From Psychrobacillus sp042945595 (GTDB lineage Bacteria; Bacillota; Bacilli; Bacillales_A; Planococcaceae), in the NCBI RefSeq assembly GCF_042945595.1, contig NZ_CP168493.1, positions 3,596,001-3,660,000 on the forward strand: a stretch of DNA of 64,000 nt, in the 5' to 3' direction. A program made the translations under genes and the position numbers. This document shows, one piece after another, positions 42,444 through 50,921 of the stretch (positions are counted from its first letter, which is position 1; each line of letters starts with the position of its first letter). The notes beneath the pieces are model-generated. The model saw only the letters and a program-made list of their open reading frames with translations. It did not search any database and was not told where the DNA came from.

Positions 42444-43955
42444 CTAATTTTTCCCGAACTGCTGAATACGATGATCAGCAATCGAAACATGAATAATTTT
42501 CTGCTCCGTATAAAAACCAAAGCCGTAATGCCCACCTTCACGTCCGATTCCAGAGGACTTGGAACCTCCAAAAGGTGTTCTTAAATCCCGAACGTTCTGA
42601 GCGTTCACCCATAGCATTCCAGCTTCTACTTTATGCGCAACGCGGTGACCTCGTTTAATATCGTTCGTCCATACATAACCCGCAAGTCCATAATCGATAT
42701 CATTTGCTAACTTAATGACTTCTTCTTCCTCGTTAAATGTCAATACAGTTAGTATGGGGCCAAAAATTTCCTCTTGTGCAACGCGCATGTGATTTTCAGC
42801 ATTTAATAAAATCGTTGGTGCTACAAAGTTTCCTCTTTCGAATTCCATTGGTATGTCTCCGCTAATTACTTCCGTTCCTTCTTCTTTTGCAATATCCAGG
42901 TAGCTCTTAACTTTGCTATAATGCCCTTTATCAATAAGCGGCCCAACTTCTGTATTTCCGTCTAATGGGTCACCTATTTTAATATTCGTAACACGTATCT
43001 TTAAAGCATCTATAAATTTATCTTTGATTCCTTCTTGCAAAAACAAGCGTGAGTTGGCGGTACAACGTTCACCGTTAAATGAATAAATCCCCCAGACACA
43101 AGCATCTAAAGCTCGATCAAAGTCAGCATCTTCAAAAACGATAATTGGTGATTTCCCACCAAGCTCCATCGAGCAACTTTTCAGTGTATCGGCACTATTT
43201 TTTATAATCGTTGAACCCGTCTTTGTTTCACCAGTGAATGAAATAAGCTGTACATCTGGATGTTTTACAAGTGCATCCCCCGCTACTTCACCGTAGCCAT
43301 GAACAACGTTGAAAACGCCTTTCGGAAGATCCGCTCTATGAATAACTTCCGCTAATACATTTGCGGAAAGTGGAGAAAGTTCGGCTGGCTTTAAAACAAC
43401 CGTATTACCGGTCGCAAGCGCTGGTGCCACTTTCCATGTTTCTAACATGAAAGGAGCATTCCAAGGGGTGATTAATCCTGCAACCCCAACAGGTGCATGG
43501 ATTGTGTAGTTAATAAATTCATCGTCTACTTGATAAGCATCACCAACTAAACGGCTCTCCACCATGCGTGCATAGAATCTGAAATTTTCTGATGCGCGAC
43601 TTACCATATTTCTCGTTTGGCTAATTGGAAGTCCTGTATCAAGTGCCTCTAAGTAAGCTATCTTCTCTATTTCTTCATCAATCAGATCTGCAATACGGTA
43701 AATGTATTCCATTCGTTTACTGAGTTTCATCGTTTTCCAAGGACCATTATCAAAAGCTTCCCGTGCGGCTGCGACTGCTTTATTAATATCTTCAGACTGC
43801 CCTTCTGCAACCTCATTAATTTGTTCATTCGTAAATGGGTTCATATTTTTGAACGTCTTTCCACTTACAGCGGAAGTGAACTCTCCATTTATATAAAGGG
43901 ATATATTTTTTTGTGATTCATGTTTATAAGAAACTAACTCTTGAGAGGATAACAT
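42444..43955 (-). CDS. hpaE: 5-carboxymethyl-2-hydroxymuconate semialdehyde dehydrogenase
   Basis: A 503-residue aldehyde dehydrogenase. Catalytic features are SMELGGKSPIIVFEDADFDR (general base Glu), FNGERCTANSRLF (nucleophile Cys) and the NAD-binding FTGETKTG. Family and context between hpaD and the aldolase gene assign it to oxidising the ring-cleavage product 5-carboxymethyl-2-hydroxymuconic semialdehyde. The start is an ATG at 43955 (AGGTG 6 bases before it); a GTG three codons earlier is possible. It ends 11 bases before hpaD. Confidence 0.92.
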   Translation of the reverse strand: MLSSQELVSYKHESQKNISLYINGEFTSAVSGKTFKNMNPFTNEQINEVAEGQSEDINKAVAAAREAFDNGPWKTMKLSKRMEYIYRIADLIDEEIEKIAYLEALDTGLPISQTRNMVSRASENFRFYARMVESRLVGDAYQVDDEFINYTIHAPVGVAGLITPWNAPFMLETWKVAPALATGNTVVLKPAELSPLSANVLAEVIHRADLPKGVFNVVHGYGEVAGDALVKHPDVQLISFTGETKTGSTIIKNSADTLKSCSMELGGKSPIIVFEDADFDRALDACVWGIYSFNGERCTANSRLFLQEGIKDKFIDALKIRVTNIKIGDPLDGNTEVGPLIDKGHYSKVKSYLDIAKEEGTEVISGDIPMEFERGNFVAPTILLNAENHMRVAQEEIFGPILTVLTFNEEEEVIKLANDIDYGLAGYVWTNDIKRGHRVAHKVEAGMLWVNAQNVRDLRTPFGGSKSSGIGREGGHYGFGFYTEQKIIHVSIADHRIQQFGKN

Positions 43956-43982
43956 TTCTATCACCTATTTCCTTATTTATAT

Positions 43983-44906
43983 TTACTTTATAGCTGCTTC
44001 CTTAGCCAAAATAGCAAGTTCAATAAGTGATTCCCGAACTTCTTCTTGTATTGCTGCTGAAGGTAATCCTAATGGTAATCGGAGCTTCGGTGTTATTTTC
44101 CCCATCATGCCTAGTGCCACTTTAACAGGGGAAGGATTTGTATCTTTAAAAAGCACATCATTTAATGGCATTAATTCGAAATGAAGATCTTGTGCTCTTG
44201 CAACGTCTCCTGCTTCCCAAGCATTGTATAACTCTGCTACTCTTGCTGGCTCCACATTTGCTGTGGCACTGATAAATCCGGCGCCCCCAATCGCGAGCAT
44301 CGGATAGCAAAGTAGTTCTATCCCCGAGAAAAGTAGGAAATCCCTTCCACAATTTAGAAGCACACGATTTACATGTTCAAAGTCTTTATTTGCTTCTTTT
44401 ACACCAATAATGTTCGGGCAATCTTCGACTAGGCGTTTCATCGTGCTAACTTCCATATTGACGGCGGATCGACCTGGAATATTGTAAATAATGATTGGAA
44501 TTTTAACTGAATCTGCTACCGTTTTAAAGTGCTGATAAAGTGCTTCTTGATTCGGCTTATTGTAGTAAGGCACGATAACCATGGCAGCATCTGCACCAAT
44601 TTCTTCTGCATATTTCGTTAGCTCCATTGTTTCATCATGATTGGTAGACCCTGTTCCAGGTGCAAAAAACACGCGTCCATCTATTGTCTCTTTCGCTAGA
44701 TTCATAACCCTTTTTCTTTCGGCAATTGTTAAAGAACTTGGTTCTCCACTCGTTCCTGTAACAGAAATCCCATGACTTCCGCTCGCTATTTGCCAATTAA
44801 TCAACTCGATAAATACTTTTTCATCAATTGCACCACTTTCCGTAAACGGTGTAATGACAGGACAAATAGAACCTCTTAATTTCTTTTTAGCTTCTTCATA
44901 CGCCAT
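43983..44906 (-). CDS. DapA/NAL-type class I aldolase in place of HpaI
   Basis: A 307-residue TIM-barrel lyase of the dihydrodipicolinate synthase/N-acetylneuraminate lyase family. IIYNIPGRSAV supplies the catalytic tyrosine and GVKEANKDFEHV the Schiff-base lysine; GTSGEPSSLT binds the oxo-acid carboxylate. True DapA would not belong in this operon; the missing pathway step is cleavage of 4-hydroxy-2-oxoheptanedioate to pyruvate and succinate semialdehyde, normally done by the unrelated HpaI. I infer that this enzyme does it. Start fixed by AAGGAG. Confidence 0.85.
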   Translation of the reverse strand: MAYEEAKKKLRGSICPVITPFTESGAIDEKVFIELINWQIASGSHGISVTGTSGEPSSLTIAERKRVMNLAKETIDGRVFFAPGTGSTNHDETMELTKYAEEIGADAAMVIVPYYNKPNQEALYQHFKTVADSVKIPIIIYNIPGRSAVNMEVSTMKRLVEDCPNIIGVKEANKDFEHVNRVLLNCGRDFLLFSGIELLCYPMLAIGGAGFISATANVEPARVAELYNAWEAGDVARAQDLHFELMPLNDVLFKDTNPSPVKVALGMMGKITPKLRLPLGLPSAAIQEEVRESLIELAILAKEAAIK

Positions 44907-44921
44907 TAAAATCTACTCCTT

Positions 44922-45431
44922 TTAAGTAGGGCTTTCCGATTCTTCTAGTTCTTTTAATTCTCGATACTTCCCTTGGCTAAATAATAAAGGATCTTTTTGT
45001 TCCAGCTTAACTCCAGTAACATTACCTATAAAAATCGTATGGTCTCCTACTACATATTCGCTATTCAGATCACATGTAATCACCGCTAAAGAATCTTCAA
45101 GTATTGGGAGTCCTTTAAAGTAAGTGAATGTAACTTCAGATTCTGATTTAAGCTGCCCTGCAAATTGTTTCGACTGATTTTGTTGGTTAGACGATAATAT
45201 GTTAATCGCGAATTGCTTCGAATCCTTTATATGCTGAAGCATTCTTGCATTCTCTCCGATACTAATTGACACAAGCTTCGGATGGAGAGAAACGGACATA
45301 AAAGCATTTGCAGTCATGCCATGCACCACTTTATCTACTTCTGTTGTAATAACCGTTACCCCTGTTGCAAAACTACCCATCACATTTCGGTATAAACGAT
45401 CATCCATTTCGTTACCTGCTTGTTGCATCAT
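44922..45431 (-). CDS. hpaC: Flavin reductase component of 4-hydroxyphenylacetate 3-monooxygenase
   Basis: A 169-residue flavin:NADH reductase. MGSFATGVTVITT at residues 18-30 and HGMTANAFMSVSLHPKLVSI are the flavin-reductase-domain signatures, ending with GxNVTGVxLE-type strand IGNVTGVKLEQKDPL. It supplies reduced FAD to HpaB. It lies 39 bases after hpaB in the same operon, with GAGGTG before its start. Confidence 0.92.
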   Translation of the reverse strand: MMQQAGNEMDDRLYRNVMGSFATGVTVITTEVDKVVHGMTANAFMSVSLHPKLVSISIGENARMLQHIKDSKQFAINILSSNQQNQSKQFAGQLKSESEVTFTYFKGLPILEDSLAVITCDLNSEYVVGDHTIFIGNVTGVKLEQKDPLLFSQGKYRELKELEESESPT

Positions 45432-45470
45432 TTATTCACCTCACTACTTTCAGAAGATGTTAACTTGAAT

Positions 45471-46955
45471 TTAAGATAATATTCCTGCTTCTTTTTTCGC
45501 TTTATTTAAAAAGTTCGTAACCATATCTTTATAAGGTTGCTTATCAAATCCATCATAATAAGCATTTGACATTCTCACTGGATCCCCAAAGAAATAATAT
45601 TCATAAAGTGCTTGTCGATTACCGAATGCACTAATGGAAATATCCCATGCTAAGCGGAATAGTTGTACTTTCTCTTCACCGTTAACATTGGCGCCTTGTG
45701 TGTAGCGATGAACTAATGGCCCAACATCCGTATTACTAAAATCCGCTTCGGTTGGAAGTGCCATCAATCCAGAAGCACCTAAGATTTTAATAATTTCATT
45801 CATACGCTGATACATTTTCGGGAACCAGTTGCGTGCCGCATTTAACGGTTCAAAATCTGGTGTGATATTGCCATACTGATCGATTTTTGCATTGTGCTCA
45901 GATTTATACAAATGAGAGCGCATCACTTCTAAAATAACCATGATTTCACTTGCTTTTTCTTTCACATGCATGAATTGATCTATACCAATAGCTTCCATCA
46001 TACTAATGACAACACCGAGAATAAATTCGGTTTTTACGACATTTTTACAAATAACTTGATGTGTCATATGTATTACCGCATTTGTCTCGGCATACGTACG
46101 ATTACATATATTGGTACTTTCACAAACAAAAACTCTTTCCCACGGCACTAGAACATCTTCGAAAGAAATGATTGCATCACTTTCATCAAACCTAGCTCCA
46201 AGCGGGTGATCCCATTTGTTTTTTCCGTAGTCAAATGATTCGCGCGATAAGAATTTTAAACCCGGAGTATTATTTGGAATAGCAAAAGCAAATGCGAATG
46301 GATCATCTATAGTTCCTGGTGTTCTATTTATAGTGGATGGAAATACGACAAGCTCATCCGTAATTCCGCCTAAAGTTGCCAAAAGACGACAGCCATTCAC
46401 AACAATACCGTCTGAAGTCTTTTTCGTAATTCTTGCGGAAAGAAATGGATCTTTTTGCTCTGATTGCGTGAGCATGGATCTGTTTACCTGTGGATGAATT
46501 AATGTATGCGTTAAACTAATATCGTTCTCACGTGCATATTCATAGTAATTTGCTGCATTTTTAGCAAATTGATCACTTCCCCCACCTTCTTGCGCAAAAA
46601 ACTGGCTTGCTGTACCGAAGGCCATAATACTGGTGTTTAAATAGTCCGGGGAACGTCCCATCATACCTCCTGAAAAAGTTGCCCATTCGGTATGCATTTC
46701 ACGTCTTTTAAAAAGATCTTCTTTCGTTTTAGGAGCAATAAAGGAAAGTCCAACCTTTTTACCAGAGGTCGGCGAGGTATATAACATCTTTTCCGGTTTC
46801 TCGTGTTGTAAATCGTAAAGACCCGCAACGCTTTCCACTACATTTTTAAATGCTGGATGCGTCGTAACATCTTCTACTTTCTCCCCATGTATCCATACTT
46901 CCGTTTTCCGTTTTTTAATACCATCGATGTACTCTTTACCTGTTCGCGCGCCCAT
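45471..46955 (-). CDS. hpaB: 4-hydroxyphenylacetate 3-monooxygenase, oxygenase component
   Basis: A 494-residue FADH2-dependent hydroxylase. Family motifs: TGKEYIDGIKKRKTEVWIHG at the N-terminus, TSPTSGKKVGLSFIAPKTKE, LTHTLIHPQVNRS and FEDVLVPWERVFV. It adds a hydroxyl to 4-hydroxyphenylacetate to give homoprotocatechuate. The reductase HpaC follows. Start fixed by GGAGGG 6 bases before the ATG. Length matches the long Gram-positive and Thermus-type HpaB proteins. Confidence 0.94.
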   Translation of the reverse strand: MGARTGKEYIDGIKKRKTEVWIHGEKVEDVTTHPAFKNVVESVAGLYDLQHEKPEKMLYTSPTSGKKVGLSFIAPKTKEDLFKRREMHTEWATFSGGMMGRSPDYLNTSIMAFGTASQFFAQEGGGSDQFAKNAANYYEYARENDISLTHTLIHPQVNRSMLTQSEQKDPFLSARITKKTSDGIVVNGCRLLATLGGITDELVVFPSTINRTPGTIDDPFAFAFAIPNNTPGLKFLSRESFDYGKNKWDHPLGARFDESDAIISFEDVLVPWERVFVCESTNICNRTYAETNAVIHMTHQVICKNVVKTEFILGVVISMMEAIGIDQFMHVKEKASEIMVILEVMRSHLYKSEHNAKIDQYGNITPDFEPLNAARNWFPKMYQRMNEIIKILGASGLMALPTEADFSNTDVGPLVHRYTQGANVNGEEKVQLFRLAWDISISAFGNRQALYEYYFFGDPVRMSNAYYDGFDKQPYKDMVTNFLNKAKKEAGILS

Positions 46956-47055
46956 ACTATTCCCTCCTCATTTCGAAACAATTTCCCTTGAAATATAATG
47001 TAATTTTCAGAACATTTATTATATATTAGTAGACTAATTGAATAGAAGACCTATA

Positions 47056-47442
47056 CTACTTTTTAAATCTAGCGTGAATATTATTTTGTTTATAAGTGCC
47101 AACATCACTAAATTCAATTAGTTCCATGGACAAGGCTAAATATCGCTTATCCATTAATGATGAGAAATGTTCTTTCATCACTTCAAATAGCGCGGTGCAA
47201 ACTTCTTTCTTTATTTCTTCTGAACGTCCAGCACCAATTTTTAATACAGCATGGACGAAAGCGTCATCCTCAGCACCGTCCGCAACTCTATACTCTTTTA
47301 GTTCAATCGCTCTTGAACGGATACCACCTATTGGAAAAATAGTTTCTCTCGCAATAAGAACTTTATGAACTTCCTCGAATAATTTTGCGAGATTTGCCTC
47401 ATCTTTCATATTATCCGTGTACTCTACAATAAAATGCGGCAA
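47056..47442 (-). CDS. hpaF: 5-carboxymethyl-2-hydroxymuconate delta-isomerase
   Basis: A 128-residue tautomerase-superfamily enzyme. Beginning at the TTG at 47442 the product reads MPHFIVEYTDNM, placing the catalytic proline directly after the initiator methionine, as this family requires once methionine is removed. Upstream reading would add ten residues and block the proline. AAGGGGGGGG lies just before the TTG. It isomerises 5-carboxymethyl-2-hydroxymuconate. Between split HpaG and HpaB genes in the operon. Confidence 0.88.
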   Translation of the reverse strand: MPHFIVEYTDNMKDEANLAKLFEEVHKVLIARETIFPIGGIRSRAIELKEYRVADGAEDDAFVHAVLKIGAGRSEEIKKEVCTALFEVMKEHFSSLMDKRYLALSMELIEFSDVGTYKQNNIHARFKK

Positions 47443-47464
47443 ATATAGCCCCCCCCTTTTCACA

Positions 47465-48223
47465 CTATCCATTTGTAAAGGATTCGTCTCCGATAATAGT
47501 ATTTACTAAGCGGCCAATTCCCTCTACTTCAGTGACTACAACATCTCCGACAGTTGTGTCGACCGATCCTTTAGGAGTACCAGTAAGAATGACATCATTA
47601 TCACTCAATGTCATAAAGCTACTTAAATACGCAATAATCGACGGAATATCAAAAATCATATCCGCAGTCGTTCCTTCTTGAACGAGTTCGTTATTGACAT
47701 GAGTGGTCAATTTGAGATTCATCGGGTTGGCAACATCTTTGACATCTACAAACCACGGACCAAAAGGTGTACATGTATCACGATTTTTCACACGCAAGTT
47801 GGGTCGGTAATAGTTTTCTAAATAATCTCGGATAGCGTAATCGTTTGCGACACTATACCCTTTAACATATTTGTAGGCGTCTTCTTTTTTTACATTTCTG
47901 GCTGTATCACCTATAATTACAGCCAATTCACACTCATAGTGCATATAATTGACATCTGCTGGACGACGAGTATATGCTCGGTGTCCAACAAACGTATTCG
48001 GTCCTTTTAAAAAGACAAGGGGTTCTGAAGGAGCAGTAAATGCAAGTTCCGCTGCATGATCTGCATAGTTAAGTCCTAACGCAAACACCGTACGCGGCTC
48101 TATTGGCGTAAGCCAAGTTACACTGTTCTCTCCAACTATTCGACCATCATCTAACTTGAGAAGCCCTTCCCATTCGATTGCTTCGTGGATAGCCCCTCCA
48201 TATGCAACTCGTGCTTTTCTCAT
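47465..48223 (-). CDS. hpaG: FAH-family decarboxylase/isomerase, HpaG C-terminal-like half
   Basis: A 252-residue fumarylacetoacetate-hydrolase-fold enzyme. NYADHAAEL, FLKGPNTFVGH, MHYECELAVIIG (the Glu-x-Glu metal ligands) and GYSVANDYAIRDYLENYYRP are family signatures; TGTPKGS closes the site. It corresponds to the metal-binding half of E. coli HpaG, which decarboxylates and isomerises 5-oxo-pent-3-ene-1,2,5-tricarboxylate. Its ATG overlaps the stop of the previous gene (ATGA), so the two halves are made together. GGGGGAGG precedes the start. Confidence 0.9.
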   Translation of the reverse strand: MRKARVAYGGAIHEAIEWEGLLKLDDGRIVGENSVTWLTPIEPRTVFALGLNYADHAAELAFTAPSEPLVFLKGPNTFVGHRAYTRRPADVNYMHYECELAVIIGDTARNVKKEDAYKYVKGYSVANDYAIRDYLENYYRPNLRVKNRDTCTPFGPWFVDVKDVANPMNLKLTTHVNNELVQEGTTADMIFDIPSIIAYLSSFMTLSDNDVILTGTPKGSVDTTVGDVVVTEVEGIGRLVNTIIGDESFTNG

Positions 48224-49011
48224 ATGGACCTCCCCCGTATCGTCGCTGTTTCTTCAACAATAACGTTTTCTAAACTGCCAATACCTTCTATTTCGATTCG
48301 GATTTTATCTCCTACCTCTGCTAGTGGTGCGTCTTCAGGAACTCCAACTAGTAACACGTCACCTGCACTTAACGTCATGAACTCGGTTACATCGGCGAGT
48401 AAACGAGAGACCGAACGAATCAAATTGGATGTTGAGTTTTCTTGCCGAAGCTTCTCATTGATAAATACTCGAATAGCTAAATTGTCCGGGTTATCCACTT
48501 CATTTTGCTCGATTATCCACGGTCCAATTGGACAAAATCCATCACGTGCTTGATGTTGAACTGCTGGACGGTATACACTATTATGTGGCACACTTACATC
48601 GTTCACAATCGTATACCCTGCAATATAAGTAAGCGCAGTTGCTTCCTCTAGAGCTACGGCTTTCTTTCCTATTACTAATCCGAGCGCGGCTCCCATCTTC
48701 AGTTTCGATATCCCTATTGGCATAGGGATTGCTGCACCGTATCGGTTAAAGGTATTTGCCGGTTTAATATAAAGAATAGGGGCGATTGGAGGCGAATTAT
48801 ACGGTATATCGTTTATAGCATTCCCTAACTGCTCAAGTTCTCCTTTATGGTTTAGTAGCGTTCCAAAAATTGTCCCTGTAATTGGAGTATCAAATTGTAT
48901 TTCATTAATACTTAATACACTGTTCTCTATCACAACTGTATTTGTTACTGTATTCACATCCACTAATTCCAATTCATGTTTTCCTAACATTTTCATCTTG
49001 GCATTACTCAT
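48220..49011 (-). CDS. FAH-family protein, HpaG N-terminal-like half
   Basis: A 263-residue FAH-fold protein. PILYIKPANTFNRYGAAIPM and YIAGYTIVNDVSVPHNSVYR match the family, but where the active half has Glu-x-Glu the sequence is KLKMGAALGLVIG, so the metal site is incomplete. E. coli HpaG is a fusion whose N-terminal half likewise lacks these ligands; here the halves are separate genes with a 4-base overlap. It may be structural, or do the isomerisation step. Start at the ATG at 49011 (AAGGAAG 11 bases before it). Confidence 0.85.
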   Translation of the reverse strand: MSNAKMKMLGKHELELVDVNTVTNTVVIENSVLSINEIQFDTPITGTIFGTLLNHKGELEQLGNAINDIPYNSPPIAPILYIKPANTFNRYGAAIPMPIGISKLKMGAALGLVIGKKAVALEEATALTYIAGYTIVNDVSVPHNSVYRPAVQHQARDGFCPIGPWIIEQNEVDNPDNLAIRVFINEKLRQENSTSNLIRSVSRLLADVTEFMTLSAGDVLLVGVPEDAPLAEVGDKIRIEIEGIGSLENVIVEETATIRGRSI

Positions 49012-49079
49012 ACGTTTCACTTCCTTAGGATATTCTCCAAAGCTAACAATAATATTTCCCAAGAAATATGAAGTGCGAG

Positions 49080-49877
49080 TTATAACGATAACAATGCTTT
49101 ATCACTCGTTAATTTCTCGCCACGAATACGTTGGAATTCATCCATTAGCTTAGGAATAGTTAACTTTTTCTTTTCTTCCGCTTCTATTTCTAAAATGATT
49201 TGACCTTTATCCATCATAATAAGCCTGTTCCCTAAATCTAGCGCTTGTTGCATATTATGCGTGATCATTAGAGTGGTAAGCTGATCTTTTTCAACAAGCT
49301 TCTTTGTTAAATTCGTAATTAATTCTGCTCGGGAAGGATCTAGTGCTGCTGTATGTTCATCCAAAAGCAAAATTGATGGTTGTGTAAAAGTAGCCATCAA
49401 TAGAGATAGAGCTTGCCTCTCTCCACCAGAAAGCATTCCTACTTTAGCATTCAATCGATTTTCAAGATTTAAATGAAGGGTTTCAAGGGATGCTCGGAAT
49501 AATTCACGCCGTTTCTTGTCCACACCCTTTTTTAGCATACGTTTTTTATTTCTCGAATAAGCCATTGCCAAGTTTTCCTCAATCGTCATCGTAGGGGCTG
49601 TCCCTGCCATTGGATCTTGAAATACTCTTCCAATCATTTGTGAACGCTTATATTCTGGAACTTTTGTAACGTCTTTATTTGCAATTTCAATCACACCAAA
49701 ATCAGGGGAAAGAGCGCCGGAAATCATATTTAACATAGTCGATTTTCCAGCACCGTTGCTTCCAATCACAGTCATGAAATCTCCAGGATTTAACTGGAGA
49801 TTAATTTGATCCAAAGCAATTTTTTCATCAGGAGTTGCTTCATTAAATAACTTATTGACCTGACTGAGCTTTAGCAA
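49080..49877 (-). CDS. ABC importer ATPase (TrpXYZ-like)
   Basis: A 265-residue ABC ATPase: Walker A GSNGAGKST (residues about 38-46), Q-loop RVFQDPMAGTAP, signature LSGGERQALSLLMATF and Walker B ILLLDEHTAALDP (His-adjacent Glu), then a switch His in MITHNMQQAL. It starts at a TTG with AAGGAGG 8 bases upstream, overlapping the permease gene by 26 bases. The DPMAGTAPTMTIEENLA stretch is typical of the PF04392-linked importers used for tryptophan and other aromatic compounds. Confidence 0.9.
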   Translation of the reverse strand: MLKLSQVNKLFNEATPDEKIALDQINLQLNPGDFMTVIGSNGAGKSTMLNMISGALSPDFGVIEIANKDVTKVPEYKRSQMIGRVFQDPMAGTAPTMTIEENLAMAYSRNKKRMLKKGVDKKRRELFRASLETLHLNLENRLNAKVGMLSGGERQALSLLMATFTQPSILLLDEHTAALDPSRAELITNLTKKLVEKDQLTTLMITHNMQQALDLGNRLIMMDKGQIILEIEAEEKKKLTIPKLMDEFQRIRGEKLTSDKALLSL

Positions 49878-50904
49878 CGGCAGTCTCCTCCTTCATTAGC
49901 AAATGCTTTTGCTCTACTAATCTCTCCGCATGGCGTTTTGCTTTTCTACTTTTTTCTCGTTTCTTTTCGAAGAATTGAGGTAAAATCAATGCACCAATTA
50001 CAATAACAGCCGTAATTAGTTTCATATCTCCCGTATCGAGAAAATCTACTCGAAGCGCAAGTCCAAGCACGATTCGATAAATTATCGCCCCTGCTATTAC
50101 AGCAAATGTTGTTCGCAGAATTGTTTTCGTTCCAAAAATCGCCTCACCAATAATAACGGAAGCGAGTCCAATAATAATCATTCCAATACCCATTCCGATA
50201 TCAGCAAATTTTGCATACTGAGCAATCAATGCTCCAGAGAAGGCTACAAGTGCATTAGAAAAACCCAAACCAACAATTATGAGTGTGTCTGTGTTAGCAG
50301 ATAAACTGCGGATCATTTTCTTATTATCTCCGGTAGCTCTTATCGCAAGGCCTACTTCGGTTTTCAAAAACCAATCGACGATAAGTTTAATGATTAAAAC
50401 AATAATGATCATGATGAACACTGTACCCCAGGTTTTTGGTAAGTACTGAAGTCCTAGATTACTTAAAAAATTATTAATGGCAGTATCGATGCCTAAAGAA
50501 CCCCAAAATGATTGGAACTTACTAAATATTGTTTCAGCATTTAATAAAGGTATATTCGGACGACCAATGGAGTTTGGAGACGTCAATCCCATTATGCGTA
50601 AATTGATGGAATACAAGGCAATCATCATTAATATTCCGGATAGTAGCGCATTGATTTTTCCTTTTGTATGTAGGAGCCCGGTTACACATCCTGCAAGAAA
50701 ACCGATAACTATAGCCACTAATGTAGCTACCACTGGGTTATATCCAGAGATAATCATCGTGGCAGCAACCCCAGCTCCTGTTACAAAACTACCGTCCACT
50801 GTTAAGTCTGGAAAATCTAGCACTCGGAATGAAATATACACTCCAAGTGCCATAATTGCATAGATGATCCCTTGCTCCACAGAGCCAAATACTGCTGCAA
50901 ACAT
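49852..50904 (-). CDS. ABC importer permease (TrpXYZ-like)
   Basis: A 350-residue permease with about ten helices of the branched-chain-amino-acid-type (LivH-like) fold: GIIYAIMALGVYISFRVLDF and LTVDGSFVTGAGVAA near the N-terminus, and GLGFSNALVAFSGALIAQYA with the conserved loop further on. The C-terminus is strongly basic (KKREKSRKAKRHAERLVEQK) and cytoplasmic. Its binding protein and ATPase genes flank it. GGAGGTG precedes the start. Confidence 0.9.
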   Translation of the reverse strand: MFAAVFGSVEQGIIYAIMALGVYISFRVLDFPDLTVDGSFVTGAGVAATMIISGYNPVVATLVAIVIGFLAGCVTGLLHTKGKINALLSGILMMIALYSINLRIMGLTSPNSIGRPNIPLLNAETIFSKFQSFWGSLGIDTAINNFLSNLGLQYLPKTWGTVFIMIIIVLIIKLIVDWFLKTEVGLAIRATGDNKKMIRSLSANTDTLIIVGLGFSNALVAFSGALIAQYAKFADIGMGIGMIIIGLASVIIGEAIFGTKTILRTTFAVIAGAIIYRIVLGLALRVDFLDTGDMKLITAVIVIGALILPQFFEKKREKSRKAKRHAERLVEQKHLLMKEETAVAKAQSGQ

Positions 50905-50921
50905 GTAGAATCACCTCCTAT

